From: Tuctoria greenei
Taxonomy: Eukaryota; Streptophyta; Magnoliopsida; Poales; Poaceae
Assembly (NCBI GenBank): GCA_036927565.1
Contig: JAYESD010000009.1
Location: 161,408,929-161,472,928, forward strand
DNA: 64,000 bases
Direction: 5' to 3'
Each line of letters starts with the position of its first letter. Within the stretch, counting starts at the first letter, position 1. The notes below the pieces were generated by a model, which saw nothing but the letters and a program-made list of their open reading frames with translations, made no database searches and had not been told where the DNA came from. Shown here in pieces: positions 44,696-55,679 of the stretch. Made by a program: the position numbers and the translations under genes.

Positions 44696-44775
44696 CTCCT
44701 TCCATTTCAAAAGGTTTATCGTTATGTAGTTCAATTTTGAACTACAAAGCGACAAACTCTTTGAGACGAAATGAG
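44696..44775. mobile_element. 80-bp Stowaway-like MITE
   Basis: Starts CTCCTTCCATTTCAAAAGG and ends in the complement of CTCATTTCGTCTCAAAGAG, flanked by TA (44694-44695, 44776-44777). The middle pairs as GTAGTTCAA/TTGAACTAC, so the whole folds into a nearly complete hairpin. TIR type and TA duplication fit Tc1/mariner-derived Stowaway. CACTA 2 ends directly to its left. Confidence 0.8.
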
Positions 44776-44777
44776 TA

Positions 44778-46730
44778 ACCAATAATGCCCTTATATTATT
44801 GCCCTTTTGGTACCCCAAGTGACTCACATTGGTAAATGTTTCAAAACAATCTTATATATATCACTATAGGGTACGTGCCTGCAAGCTCGGCTACCTAGAT
44901 ACAGAAGAAACTACTACATTTCATATGCATTGGATGACTTGTGTTGTTGTCTATAACTTCTCGCATCCTCTCTATAGCTTATAGCTTCGATCAACTTCCA
45001 TGATTAATTGTTGCTAGCTAGCAATACAAATATTAGAAATATGCGACTTTTGGCTTGGGGGACGTCTGGAATGAACAAGATACCGCATCACACTAGCACG
45101 GTAAGTTCCTAAATTATCACAAACATGTGCTCTACAAAATATTGACCATGCATCCATAAGTGCAAATATGTACATTCAAATGCATATACGCATGCATAAG
45201 CTAGCCTAATTTAGTGCTATAGCCATCCACATTGAAATTCATCCATTGTTTGCATAAAAAAAATCATCCATTGTCCAAAAACAAGTTTGATGTTCATCAT
45301 CTTCTAATAATTTTGAAACAGCGCCTCCTAATTTCTTTTTGCAGCTTGCATAAAAGGGGAAGATAGTGTGACTTATTGCAGTGCAGCAACTGATTTCAGT
45401 GCATTCACAATGGCGATCACCTGGCATATGAGTAGCCCATGGCTGAGGTGCTACCTACCGCGTGGTCGACAGAGCGTGCTCACACGCCATGTTGGACAAT
45501 CCTGTAGGTCATTGGCCCAGCACAAACGTAACACAGATGCTTGTAAGGTGGTCACCTGACAAAGAGAGAAATGCAGATGTCGAAACCAGAGCCGAGCTAG
45601 CACATCCAGCAGATGTTTTGCAAATTGTTGCATTGATAGCCAAATTCAACAAATTTGATTTTAAGGTTTTTTGCATTAGTGAACTTTGAATTGGATAAGT
45701 AGCTTATTTAATACAACTGGACATGACAATGAACCAGATTGATTAGCAGAGACACAAATAATGCTAATGGCCGATTCATTTATTGATTAATGTTATTACT
45801 ATCAAATGTATGGTTGGTCATGGAAGATCTACTTTTCAGCTGTTGGTTGGGCATCTGGAAGGGGAAGGACTAAGGACCATCATCTTTGTTTATTTCAACG
45901 ACCCTGATCTAAATGTTTCAGTACATGGGCATGTGCCACAGTGGCAGTAATTCATCAGGCAACGCCTTCACGGGAGTTTGCAGCAACCCAATCCAAATTG
46001 ATGGCTTAATAATCAGCTTCACTGGCTGTTGGCCGAGTTGCATGCATGAGGAATTGCACAGAAAAAAAAACACGTTGATGCGGTGCAGTAGTCAAGAATA
46101 TCCATGCTTTATTTAAGTTCTGAACGTATATCTCTACTGTACTTTTATTTTGCAAGGATGTCACTGTCTTTCATGTACTGGGTCATGGAATCAAGAGTAC
46201 GAACAAAAGCTTTTTCAATGAACATACATAATTGTTGTGTACACTAAAAATCAATGTAAGGTACAAAATGATGTAAGTTTTGTGTCTGATGGGTAGATGA
46301 AAACGTACTCGTACGTGCAAACTACAAGGCAATCATTTCCATTGATATATGTTCTATCAACCATCATTTTTTCCCCTTGTTTTGGCGCACCCAATATCTT
46401 ATATAGGTAAACGTTTCCATGTAATCTCAGAGCACCTTTCCCCCTAGCTCAGCTGCCCAAGGAGCAAAAACTAGTTCCATGCATCCCATAATTTTACATT
46501 GCTCTTCTTTAGCCACCACTTGGTGGATTAAATTATGCTAGTCAGCGATCCAAAAATCGAAATGCAAGTATGCCTTATCATCTAGGCTTGGGAGGCACGG
46601 GGAACAAACTCACTAGCATGACAAACTCAGAAGGTAAGTTATCAATTTTTGTTGCGCGTGCATGCTCTAGAAAATATTGATCTTGCATCGATAAGTACAA
46701 ACATACAATTCAATTCTTCCATCTATTCAT
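44778..46730 (+). other. diverged local duplication with TATA-like promoters and splice-donor-like sites, no recognised product
   Basis: Segments at about 44840-45195 and 46395-46730 share order and sequence. Each has a TATATA or TATATAGG box, then an AGCTCGGCTACC or AGCTCAGCTGCC block, then GGCTTGGG and GGTAAGTT (a perfect donor). Near-identical CATGTGCTCTACAAAATATTGACC or CATGCTCTAGAAAATATTGATC follows. The first could encode MRLLAWGTSGMN before the donor; the second frame stops early. Possible downstream exon at 45930-46115 (after CAG) has a Cys-containing frame. I do not recognise a gene; a non-coding or small-peptide gene pair is possible. Confidence 0.35.
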
Positions 46731-46751
46731 GATGGAATTCAATTGAGAACA

Positions 46752-48008
46752 AGTTGATATCAGTTGGCTCTGCACTATGTGGCGTCCCTGGGGTCGTTAC
46801 CTATGAACACTTATTGTTTATTTGTTATGTAGGTCGCGAGTCCAAACATATTCTCCACGTCACTTTGCTGCCGGAGCTAAGTGGCCGCCTGCGCCCTCGG
46901 CAAGGATGGTGGCGGCAGGGCCGTTTTCTTCTCAGGCGGTGCAACCTTCGAGCGAGGCAACGAGGCCCAGATCAAGGTCGAGTTCGTCAGCGAGCGAGGT
47001 TGCGGAGCGGCGGGCCAGCGGGCGCACGGTGGTGGCGCCTAAGGGTGCGCGATGGTGGTCCTTGAGGTGCCAGTTGTGGTGGCACCACGAGATCCACCAC
47101 GCGAGACGCGGTGATGAGCGTCGTCGGCTCAATCTAGTGAGGTCGAGCACGACGGCGGCGCTGCAAGGTCGCCTAATCGTGGCATGATAAAAGGAACGAT
47201 GTCGATTGGATCAGTGATCCGCGACGAGCTTGCCGAACATTTTTCGGTGATGAGCTCCCTCCTCCTCGGCACAGATTTGAGCTCGGCGGTATCAGAAAGG
47301 GTTGCACATTGCGCGACGTGGCATGGGTGATGCAAGCTCAACGGTGAGACCAGGACAGCGCTAGCTCGACCTGGTGCGTTGGGAATCTCCTTGCAACGTG
47401 CAGTGGGCCTGTGAGGGTGTTGATGGCAGCGGCAACGATTTCCTAGGTGGAGATGGACAGATCTGGTGAGTTGCTCATCACACGAGTGCCCGATGGCAGT
47501 GTCTCCTTCCTCTCTCGAGACGGTCTCCTGCAACGATGGCGGTGAAGCCAGTGGGTGCTCGCAGTGACAGAACTGGACGGTGGGGCTCGTGGATGCATGC
47601 GACAGTAGATCTGAACGGCAGGGCTTGCAGGGCACCTGCTACAGCCGATCTGGGCAGTAGGGCTGCGGGACGCCCGACGGATCTGGTTGGTAGGGCTCAT
47701 AGGCATTGTAGTTTGCAGATGGTGGTGATCTTGATCAGGTCAAGGATCAGTTTCTTGGCTTTCGTAGCCTTGTGACTGGTAGGTGAGCATAGTAAGGGGA
47801 TCTTGGTGGTTGACATGTGTCTTGTGTGTGTTGTGGTGGTTGTGGGTGTGTTAGTGTTACTCACACATAGTGGTATTTGGACCATCAATTGGAAGATGCT
47901 ACTATTCTCTTTGTTGTTTTTTTCGATCAGGTTTTCCGTATAAAGTGGATCATTTTTCTTTTTATATGATATTACGCAGGGGCTCTCCTCACGATCTTTC
48001 TAAAAAAA
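46752..48008 (+). mobile_element. possible LINE-like retroposon fragment
   Basis: The right end has ATTACGCAGGGGCTCTCCTC and TCTTTC followed by an A-run at 48002, resembling 3' ends of grass L1-type LINEs (recalled pattern, not tested). The left part is GC-rich and has no reverse transcriptase. GGTCGCGAGTCC near 46832 resembles a Pol III B box, so a SINE head is another possibility. No target-site duplication could be assigned. Confidence 0.35.
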
Positions 48009-48097
48009 CATATGTGTGGACAAAACAAGGATATATACCCGCAAGTTAATAACCATGTGTAGTTTTCATAAAAAAAATAACCATATGTAGCACGTAC

Positions 48098-48253
48098 CGT
48101 CGTGAATACAAGGGTTGACAGTGTCCGACAACATATTTGTGGCCTTTGGGATATGGTGCATCATCTGAGTGTAGGTGAAGCAGCTCGTGAAATCAACTTT
48201 CTTCCTCGCCGCCGATGAATCATTAAGCTGAAACCCTTTATGTCCAAGTCCAA
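48098..48253 (-). pseudogene. exon-like sequence, unidentified
   Basis: On the minus strand an open stretch of 156 bases lies between a good acceptor (TTTGTTTCAG) and a good donor (GTACGTG). It encodes LGHKGFQLNDSSAARKK, VDFTSCFTYTQMMHHIPKAT and NMLSDTVNPCIHD. The composition looks like a real coding exon, but I recognise no family, and no neighbouring exons were found with confidence. It may be a captured or orphan exon. Confidence 0.3.
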
Positions 48254-49020
48254 CTGAAACAAACAAAACAACTTGTTCAGCTGTACAACACACATGCATA
48301 AATGTGAAACCATATGGATTGATCTGAATGGTGTATGTGTCAATGACACCGGAGGTAAGAGTTAGTTGATAAACACTTTTAAGTTTAGCCTCACGTCAGA
48401 CTACATGAACTATTTGAAGAAAAACCTTCCTATGGCCAGCCGGGTCTTATGATAATTCTGGGCTAGTTTGTGTTTGAGATTTCCATTTTTAAAAACATGT
48501 ATGCATTTAAAATTCATACTTTCATAAGAGCAGCTAGTAGCACATTAAAATGGTTTTAAGGCTTGTACCTTGCATCACATAAATCTGTATGAAATGATAG
48601 AATGCGGTCAGAGCCAATTTCAACTGCTGCTTCGCCTGTTCTAAGAGGTGTGCGTTAATATCACTCAAGTGAAGGAAGAGCAGTACCTGCTGTTAATGAT
48701 AGTTATTCGACAGAAACTCTCACTCGCACTTTCTTGATATCATTTCCATCTCTAGGGTATCTCCAGCAAATTGTAAGTAGAGGGAAACAATAGTTTATGG
48801 GAAAAATAGTAGAACACATACATAACTACAAGAATGTGGAAGCTGAAGCAAACAACAACCGAGGCCTTATCACCTCTCAGCTAAAGTTCAACAACTATGT
48901 AAGATAACATTACTTGAGCTTGTTTAAGATTGTACAACAGTCTATCCAACCTTGACGCTCAAATGGAATTTCATTGGTTGCAAAAGAGACTACATCAAAC
49001 CACTACAATGGATAAGACAA
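48254..49020. other. unassigned sequence downstream of VIP3
   Basis: No gene seen. 48565-48640 matches 10503-10590 with a few changes. The last about 60 bases before 49021 would be VIP3 3' UTR on the minus strand. Confidence 0.4.
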
Positions 49021-49500
49021 CTATGAATAATCATACAGGGAGATAGATGCTCTTGTCATCTGAAACGCTGGCAAGCCGGCCTGCGCGAACTCCCGTCCCT
49101 CCCGGTGTGGGCGGAAGGCCACAACCCAAACCTGGTCAGAGTGGTTGCTCATTGTCTGCACTGACGCCCTTGTATTGATGTCCCAAAGCCGGACCGTGCG
49201 GTCACTGGAGCCCGTTGCTACCGCCATGCCGTCGGGGCTCACGTCAATGCTCAGCACCCAGCTTGCATGGCCTGACATGGCACCGATGAGGCTCTTCTCC
49301 TTTGCATCGTATATGTGGATGTGGCAGTCATCACAAGCGGTAAAAAGCACGTGCGGGCCCACTGGGGAGAACACCATGGACCTCATTGGCATGTGGTGGC
49401 CCTCGAGGTGGTGCAGGAACTTCATGTGTACTGCATCATACACAGCAATGGTGCCATCCATGGATCTGCAAGCTAAGAGCTTTCCATCAGGGCAAGGGCT
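49021..49500 (-). pseudogene. VIP3: VIP3 (SKI8-like WD40 protein), C-terminal exon part
   Basis: Minus-strand frame SPCPDGKLLACRSMDGTIAV, then HHLEGHHMPMRSMVFSP, CDDCHIHIYDAKEKSLIGAM, SGHASWVLSIDVSPDG and SSDRTVRLWD, to SISLYDYS and TAG at 49021-49023. These are WD40 blades of VIP3, a component of the plant Paf1 and SKI complexes that supports histone modification and RNA decay. The exon continues across a 12-kb retrotransposon at 61504-61659. In the last blade the frame between about 49048 and 49105 is shifted: the other frame reads VRAGRLASVSDDK, the family sequence. The shift is closed by a duplicated AGAT at 49041-49048. Disrupted copy; a functional paralogue elsewhere is likely. Confidence 0.9.
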
Positions 49501-49505
49501 CCAGG
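49501..49505. other. left target-site duplication of E2 (CCAGG)
   Basis: CCAGG precedes TGTCACG; the same CCAGG follows the other LTR at 61504-61508. Removing one copy with the element restores a continuous VIP3 exon across a Trp codon. Confidence 0.95.
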
Positions 49506-52500
49506 TGTCACGTCCGGTCATCGTAAAGATGAGCAGACGCTTATCACATGTACGCCAGGATCAGTTGAATCGTACATGCGTCGACGAAAGCGAAATATCA
49601 TTACATAGCCATATTCGAGTACATAAATAGTCTTACAATATGACCCGAAGGTCTACAAATACACACCACAGCTATTTACAACACTTAAACAGTTCATATA
49701 CTCCAAACTACAGCGGAAGGGGAAATAGGTAAGCAAGGCTCCATCTTCACAGGCAGCAGTTGCGCGTACGGTCGCCAGCCTAGGCCAAGTCCTCCGGATT
49801 GACGAAGAAGTCCTCCGGTGCCGCTTCTTCTTCTTCATATTCTAATGGAAAAGTAAACGCTTGAGTACATAGAGTACTCAGCAAGTGCGGGAAAAGATGA
49901 CATGATTGGCTAAGGCAAGGGGATGCCAATTATGGCTTAGCACTATGCTTAAAACCTAACCTTAGCTTTCAATTATCAATATCATAATTCAAGAAGTAAT
50001 CAACACATGAGTAATGATAATGAATGTAACTTGAATCATAATTAACCACCATTTCCCAACCATAGACTAATTATGAACTGGCCCCAAGCGGCTCTTGTCC
50101 GTGAGCACGGCTATCATGATCGTTTACCAAATCTCTGCAGAGAGTGTACCCTTTACCCACAAGCAGTGATTTCATCCCCTGTTGCCAGGTGGACTAGCGA
50201 AACCTCCCCGAATGCCCGTGGTAGCTAACCACATTTCACACTTCCTTCGGTGTGAGGCCAGGAGATCACTACATGGTCTTTACAAAGGTGCTCCCGACTA
50301 GTGCTAGTCCTCTAAGGTTTCCACCACTGAGGATTCTCGGAGTAACCCTCCGCCTCAGAGCCCCCTCTTGAGCCTTGCGGATCCCAGAGCAGTTCCCCTG
50401 CATCATTCCCCGCACCATCCAACTACTAGCATTTCATTGGGAGAAACCTAATTAATTGACCAAGCTGCCCCATCTCAGTCTCGTGGTGGTACTATAAAGC
50501 TTAGTGGCTTCCTCCATAAACCGGTCCTTAGAATCCGGTGGTACCAAACCCAATCCCGGGTCTCGTGCAAACTGCACCATACCAAATCTATCCAACCACC
50601 AGATTTCTATCCACTACTATTGTGTATCCACCACAATTAAAGTAATCATAAAGTTTAACATGTCACAATTGTATGAAGACCCATTCCCAAATGTCTAAGC
50701 ATGGCTAAGCATAAATAAGACCTATCTACTTCCCAACCCATTTCAGGTAACAAGGAATTATATGGAACAGGGCGTGTAAACATGAAATAGGACATCAATT
50801 TAATTAGCATGCATCTATCTAAATTCCTAGAATTGGTACAAGATGGTCAAGGGCACTTGCCTTCATTGAAGACTTGAGTGTTGGTGAAGTCTTGGTCTTG
50901 GAGGTTAAGATTGGGGTCGTAGAACGACTCTAAATATATTGCCCAAGCATGGAAAGAATAGAATAAAGCTAAATAAGTAAAGAGCACGCAAAACAGTACA
51001 TCACAACATACACATAGGCATAAAACCCTATACTAATGCGTCCCTACAAAGTATTTATTACTTAACATAGCCAAAGTATGCATTTTAGATTTATCCTACA
51101 TTTTTGGGATTTAATTATAGCCTAAAACCATTTTTATTGAATTTTCTATGGCCAAAATGTATTTTTAAACACTTATAATAAATATTACATGGAAAAAATA
51201 TATTTTATATGAAATCTACAATTTAATCATAGCATAAAGTAGTTTATACTAATTTTCCCTACTATTTCTACACTTAATTACCATTTTTAGCTATTTTCTA
51301 CACCTCAAATACACCTAAAAACCATATTCAACAAATAAATAAAAGTCCAGGGACTAAATAAATATTTTCCTATACTGTTCAGAGGCTAAATCCATGATTC
51401 TGCAAATTTACAGGGGCTAGATTGCTTATTTAAATGATTAAATCCAATTTTAGGGAGTCCAGGGGCTAGTCTGCAAATTCCAGGGGCTAGATAAGCATTT
51501 CTGTGAAGTTCAGGGGGTAGCAAGCAAGATTCCAGGGGTCTGGGTGTAAAACCGGAGGCGGGAATTGGTATTTAAATGTGGGCCGTTGGATCTGAAGTGG
51601 AGGGCTCGGATTTTATTACGCGAAGGGGTACGCTGCGATCTAATCGCAGCCGTAGGCGTCCAACCGATGGTCCAGATGGGGCCACGTCGCCCCTAGGCCG
51701 TTGCCAGCGCGCTGCGTGGCGGCGCCCGACGGTGTACGGCGGCTACCTCACCGGCGTTTGGCCAATTCGGCCAAACTCTTGCCGATCCTTAGCGCAAACT
51801 ATACCAAATTAAAGAGGGAAAGAAGGAGAATATACATCGGGGGTTTTCGGGGTGCGAAATCAGGAGGAAGATGGTCGGCGTCGAGAGGGGGCGGCGTTTG
51901 GCATCGGACCTCGTCGGGCTTGGCAATTCCCCGACGATCTCTCCACGAAGACTTGTCTGGCGTGCTCCTGGCGACAAGGTAAGGAGTTTAGGAGGGAGAG
52001 GGAAGGGAGAGAACTGTCGGATGATCGAGAACGCGGGCGACTAACCTTGGCAACGGCAATGGCTAGGGTTGCGCGCGGGGAGGAAGAAACAGAGGGGGAG
52101 GGGGAAATTTTATAGGGGCAGTGCGTGCGGTGGTTGTCGGCGCGTGCGATGAGGGGGTTCCCCGGGTTGATTCCGTCGTGGGCGAGGCAGTTGGAGGGGG
52201 GGGCGCGGAGTGGGCGCGGGAAAAGAGAGAGAGGGCAACGGTTGCACGGGGAAGAAGAGAGGGGAGGGGGTAGGCACCAACAGGCGGGCCCGGGGTGGCA
52301 GCGAGGTGGAAGAGGGGAGTGGGTTCGGCTGGGCTGGGGGGGAAATGGGCCTTGGGGAGAAATCGGCCCAGGGTGGGGTTTTATTTCTTTTTCTTTTTCA
52401 TTTTCTCTTCTTTTGATTTGAATTCAATTCAAACTTAAACGTTTACTACTCGTTTAAACTTCAAAATTCACACAAAAATGCATCTTAGAATGTAGCATAT

Positions 52501-52538
52501 TTTGATCAAATTTTTATACATAAAATTTGGGTGTTACA
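49506..52538 (-). repeat. E2 3' LTR
   Basis: On the minus strand it runs TGTAACACCCAAATTTTATG to GGACGTGACA. It holds a GC-rich block at 51560-52340 with a TATA-like CCTATAAAATTT (minus, about 52103-52115) and AT-rich sequence toward its U5 end. Short frames on either strand in it are not conserved as proteins. Confidence 0.95.
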
Positions 52539-52580
52539 ACTCTACCCCCCTTAAAAGGAATCTCGCCCTCGAGATTTGGA
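52539..52580 (-). promoter_or_regulatory. E2 polypurine tract and pre-PPT stem-loop
   Basis: The minus strand has AAGGGGGGTAGAGT (PPT) just before the LTR. Upstream, AAATCTCG and CGAGATTC pair (plus 52558-52565 with 52570-52577) around an AGGG loop, one outer mismatch. It mirrors E1 and the LARD. Confidence 0.75.
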
Positions 52581-52584
52581 CGTC

Positions 52585-52740
52585 CTAAGAGAAAAGGTGA
52601 GGGAAATCGGTCTTGAGATTTTCTTCTCTTTCCCATGTTGCTTCTGCCTCCGAGTGATGCTTCCATTGCACTTTACACATGCGAATGACTTTGTTTCTTG
52701 TGACCTTTTCTAGTGTCTCAAGTATCTTGACAGGCTGCTC
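52585..52740 (-). pseudogene. E2 integrase C-terminal chromodomain
   Basis: After the GPFKILERRGEVAYQLELPP block (about 52860-52920), the frame ends with YVEQPVKILETLEKV, VQWKHHSEAEATWEREENLK and DFPHLF, then TAG. The pattern is that of chromovirus chromodomains, which in characterised elements recognise methylated histone H3 and steer integration. The reading frame from 52992 to the stop is open, but it is cut off from the integrase core by a TAG at 53038-53040. Confidence 0.85.
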
Positions 52741-55679
52741 CACATAAGACAAATCTTCCTGTACATCCACTGCTTCTATAGGTAACTGTTCCTCAGGTAC
52801 TCTTAAGCACTTCTTAAGTTGCGATACATGGAACACATTATGCACATCTGACAAGTGTGGTGGAAGCTCAAGCTGATAAGCCACTTCACCTCGTCGTTCT
52901 AATATCTTGAACGGACCAATGTAGCGGGGTGACAACTTGCCTCTTACTTTAAATCTTCTCAATCCTCTCATAGGTGACACCTTCAAGTACACATAATCAC
53001 CAACCTCAAATGTTAAATCACGTCTTCGAGTATCCGCCTAACTCTTCTGTCTTGTTTGGGCTGCCTTTAGATTCTTCCGAATTTCTTGTACTTGTCTTTC
53101 AGCCTCTTTTAATACGTCAGGCCCAAAGACTTGACTTTCCCCAGTTTGATTCCAAAACAACGGTGTCCTACATTTCCGCCCATACAATACTTCAAAAGGA
53201 GACATCTTCAAACTAGCTTGATAACTGTTGTTATAAGAAAATTCAGCATATGGCAGATTTTTGTCCCAACTTTTGCTATTCTTTAGAGCACACGCTCTTA
53301 ACATGTCTTCTAATATCTGGTTAGTGTGTTCTGTTTGACCATCGGTCTGAGGATGATACGCTGAACTAAAGTTTAGATGGGTATCCATTGATTCATGCAA
53401 CTTCTGCCAGAATATTGAGGTGAATTGAGTGCCTCGATCTGAAAAAATCTTCTTGGGAACTCCATGTAAGCATACAATCCTGGAGATATACAGTTCCGCC
53501 AATTTGGGACCATTGTAGGTTTCTTTCACGGGAATAAAGTGAGCAACTTTAGTCAAACGATCCACTATAACCCATATAGAATCATATCCAGACTGTGTCC
53601 TTGGTAGCCCCACAATGAAATCCATACTAATTTCTTCCCATTTCTATTCTGGCACTTTGATTGGTTGCAACAACCCTGCTGGTCTTTGGTGTTCCGCCTT
53701 AATTAATTGACATGTATCACATATGGCCACATATTCTGCTACATCCCGTTTCATTCCATGCCACCAATATCGATCTTTGAGGTCTTGATACATCTTTGTG
53801 CTTCCAGGATGAATGGAGTATGATGAGTTATGAGCTTCCCTTAGTATCAACTCTCTAATCTCCTTGATATCTGGAACACAAATCCTCTTTCCAAGCCATA
53901 GGGTTCCTTGTTCATCCTCCTTAAAGTTCGGAGCTTTTCCTTTCTTCATCAACTGCTTGATCTCCTTGACCTTCTCATCATTCTTTTGTCCTTCTCGTAT
54001 ATCACGTTCAAGGGTTGAGTCCACTTCCATAGCAACTGCTTCGGCACTAGATACTAGGCATAAGTTTAACCTTGCAAATTCTTCACATAGCTGGGGTTGA
54101 AGAGCTTGTACTGGCAATTTATTACATTGTCCTTTCCTACTGAGAGCATCAGCGACCACATTAGCCTTTCCTGGATGGTAGTTGATTCCCACGTCGAAGT
54201 CATTTATTAACTCCAACCAACGACGTTGTCTAAGATTAAGATCTGGCTGTGTGAATATGTACTTCAAGCTCTTGTGATCCGTGTATATCCCGGTTCTTTT
54301 TCCCATCAAGTAGTGTCTCCATATCTTCAATGCATGAACAACAGCTGCTAATTCTAAATCATGTGTTGGATAATTCCTCTCATGTTTCCGAAGCTATCTT
54401 GAAGCATAGGCTACAACATGTCCTCCTTGCATTAAGACACATCCTAAACCATGACCAGATGCATCACAATAAAACACAAACTCCTTCTGCATATCAGGCA
54501 TCACTAATACCGGTGCACTAGTTAACCTCTTCTTCAATTCGGCAAAGCTCACTTCACATTCGGGGGTCCACTTGAAAGCAACTCCTTTCTCAAGCAACTT
54601 GGTTAGTGGTCGAGAGATCTTCGAAAATCCCTCAATGAACCGACGGTAATAACCAGCCATGCCTAAGAATCTCCGTATATCATGTACACTCTCAGGTGTT
54701 TCCCACTTAAGGACATCGGCCACTTTGCCTGGATCCACTGCTATACCTCCTTCAGATATGACATGACCCAAAAATGATACTTCCTTTAGCCAAAACTCAC
54801 ACTTACTAAGTTTGGCATATAACTGGTGTTGGCGAAGCTTCTGTAGAGCCATCCTGATGTGCTCCTCATGCTCTTCTTCAGTCTTGGAGTAGATAAGTAT
54901 GTCATCGATGAACACCACTACAAACTTGTCCAAGTACTCCATGAATACCTTGTTCATTAGATACATAAAATATGTTGGAGCATTGGTCAGTCCAAACGAC
55001 ATAACCGTATACTCATATAGTCCATATCGAGAGACAAATGCAGTCTTGGGAATATCTGAGGGTCTAATCTTCAGTTGGTGATAACCCGAGCGAAGATCAA
55101 TCTTGGAGAACACACATGCTCCTCTCAACTGATCAAACAAATCTTCAATTCTTGGCAGTGGGTACTTATTCTTGATTGTTACCGCATTTCAGGCACGGTA
55201 ATCAACACACAACCTTTGAGTTCCATCCTTCTTAGGTACAAATATGAGTGGTGCTCCCCAAGGTGATGAGCTAGGACGAATATATCCTTTTCCCAATAAC
55301 TCCTCAATATGATCCTTTAGTTCAGCTAATTGTTTAGCATCCATTCTATACGGCCTCTTATATATTGGGGCCATTCCAGGTACTAACTCAATGACAAATT
55401 CAATCTCTCGATCAGGGGGCATACCTGGTAAGTCATCTGGGAATACATCCGGAAATTCCTTCATAACCATGATGTCTTCGGTACTCTCAAGATGGTTGAG
55501 TTGTACTACTGTCTCTTGTGTATGATCTGGCTTGAACTCCACTGTAGTGCCATCCGGTTGTGTTAAGCAAACTGTTCTAGTTGCACAATGAATTACTCCT
55601 TGATTCTTCGTCAACCAGTCCATTCCCAGAATGATATCTAATCCTTGTGAGTCCAACACTATTAGGTTGGCCCAAAAGA
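52585..55679 (-). pseudogene. E2 pol: protease C-terminus, RT, RNase H, integrase, chromodomain
   Basis: In order on the minus strand: IILGMDWLTKNQGVIHC (protease end, about 55610); RLCVDYRA, then FSKIDLRSGYHQLKI and VVFIDDILIYSK (RT, about 54895); FVFYCDASGHGLGCVL and IYTDHKSLKYIF (RNase H); HPGSTKMYQDLKDRYWW and CDTCQ (integrase zinc finger); MDFIVGLPRTQSGYDSIWV, SDRGTQFTS and HPQTDGQTEHTNQILE (integrase DDE core); then the chromodomain. Stops at 55189-55191, 54394-54396, 53644-53646 and 53038-53040, plus a one-base frame change at the six-G run near 55683, inactivate it. Confidence 0.9.

Noticed and set aside
45855..45875. Short match to a miR528-like sequence (TGGAAGGGG)
   Set aside because: Only a partial seed-length match and no hairpin precursor seen.
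46752..46845. Possible SINE with A and B boxes
   Set aside because: Box A is weak, no clear 3' tail or target duplication at SINE distance; kept only as an alternative for the LINE-like fragment.
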